This document shows, piece by piece, positions 4,990 to 5,219 of a stretch of 5,219 bases of DNA. The stretch comes from Candidatus Poribacteria bacterium (GTDB lineage Bacteria > Poribacteria > WGA-4E > GCA-2687025), in NCBI GenBank assembly GCA_027625215.1, contig JAQBWJ010000230.1:1-5219 (forward strand). The letters run 5' to 3'. The notes beneath the pieces are model-generated. The model worked only from the letters and a program-made list of their open reading frames with translations. It was not told where the DNA came from and did not search any database. The translations under genes were made by a program, and so were the position numbers. Positions within the stretch are counted from its first letter, which is position 1, and every line of letters starts with the position of its first letter.

Positions 4990-5219
4990 GTGCTCAACGC
5001 CTTTCGGCATCAGAGGTTCGGACACGTTTCTGTCGCTCGATCTCCGTCGCCTTCGCCGCCTGTGCTCAACGCCTTTCGGCATCAGAGGTTCGGACACTCC
5101 CTCATTTCCCGAATCTCCTCGCCCGTCGCCACTTGTGCTCAACGCCTTTCGGCATCAGAGGTTCGGACACGCGACAACATCATTCGCCACTTGTCGTTCC
5201 ATGCGTGCTCAACGCCTTT

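Larger units (their letters stand above)
4617..5219 (-). CRISPR. CRISPR array: 36-bp repeats, 8 spacers, continues past right edge
   Basis: The 36-bp repeats (plus strand begin GTGCTCAACGCC, end GGTTCGGACAC) start at 4617 (degenerate), 4691, 4769, 4842, 4918, 4990, 5062, 5135 and 5205 (cut at 15 nt by the window edge). The seven complete internal copies are identical. Spacers of 38, 42, 37, 40, 36, 36, 37 and 34 nt are all different. On the minus strand the repeat folds as TGCC-GAAA-GGCG, leaving exactly 8 nt (TTGAGCAC) 3' of the stem, the standard Cas6-type 5' handle. On the plus strand the 3' remainder would be about 16 nt. This and the decayed left-most repeat (typical of the trailer end) imply minus-strand transcription with the leader to the right. 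The wide spacer-length range and Cas6-like hairpin favour a class 1 system, perhaps type III or a type I relative; no cas gene is in view to decide. Confidence 0.97.

Noticed and set aside
4846..5142. Minus-strand open frame repeating VSEPLMPKGVEH
   Set aside because: It is the translation of the CRISPR repeats; the repeated peptide has the array period and no independent coding signal.
5126..5193. TCGCCACTTG shared by the end of spacer 7 and the middle of spacer 8
   Set aside because: Ten bases across a spacer/repeat boundary at different offsets; most likely coincidence rather than related spacers.

Overview
The window is GC-rich bacterial DNA. It has a conserved housekeeping-type left part (about 1-4400) and an accessory right part (about 4450-5219). 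The lipobox protein and coding style fit a diderm bacterium. The exact phylum cannot be read from this sequence; a Chloroflexota/Armatimonadota/Planctomycetota-like genome is only a guess, prompted by the interspersed TGTCATTCTGAG...AAGAATCTC element at 1833-1880.

Left part: bases 1-1769, minus strand, encode an M3-family zinc oligoendopeptidase (PepF-like, HELGH motif) that runs off the left edge near its natural C-terminus. A 443-bp divergent intergenic region follows. It holds an interspersed REP-like hairpin element, a perfect 9-bp inverted repeat, a near-consensus sigma-54 site and a hairpin just before the next ribosome binding site. Bases 2213-3721, plus strand, encode a 502-residue protein with an N-terminal Cro/C1-type helix-turn-helix and a long TPR-like helical C-terminus. 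A convergent 137-residue lipoprotein gene with an NTF2-like look (3794-4207, minus) comes next; a hairpin covers its stop codon.

Right part: at 4399-4450, minus strand, lies the 3' part of a tRNA, most likely tRNA-Ala(CGC). It runs from the start of the anticodon stem to CCA and is followed by its own intrinsic terminator (4351-4391). The D-arm and 5' acceptor strand are missing. This is what remains at one border when an integrative element inserts into a tRNA gene. The geometry puts the chromosome to the left and the element to the right. The next ~165 bp hold degenerate direct repeats (TTCAGGATGGTTC-like) and two ATGGCACC copies 11 bp apart, which look like recombinase or excisionase binding sites.

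A CRISPR array starts at 4617 and continues past the right edge: one degenerate repeat, seven identical 36-bp repeats, one cut by the window edge, and eight spacers of 34-42 nt. The decayed repeat on the left and the 8-nt handle geometry both suggest transcription on the minus strand, with the leader and any cas genes beyond the right edge. Spacer 5 encodes AIYARVSTDEQ, the catalytic-serine motif of serine recombinases, so the array probably targets a mobile element through its integrase or resolvase. No cas or integrase gene is in the window. The possible new biology is the junction itself: a CRISPR array at the border of a tRNA-Ala-integrated element that carries a spacer against a mobile-element recombinase.
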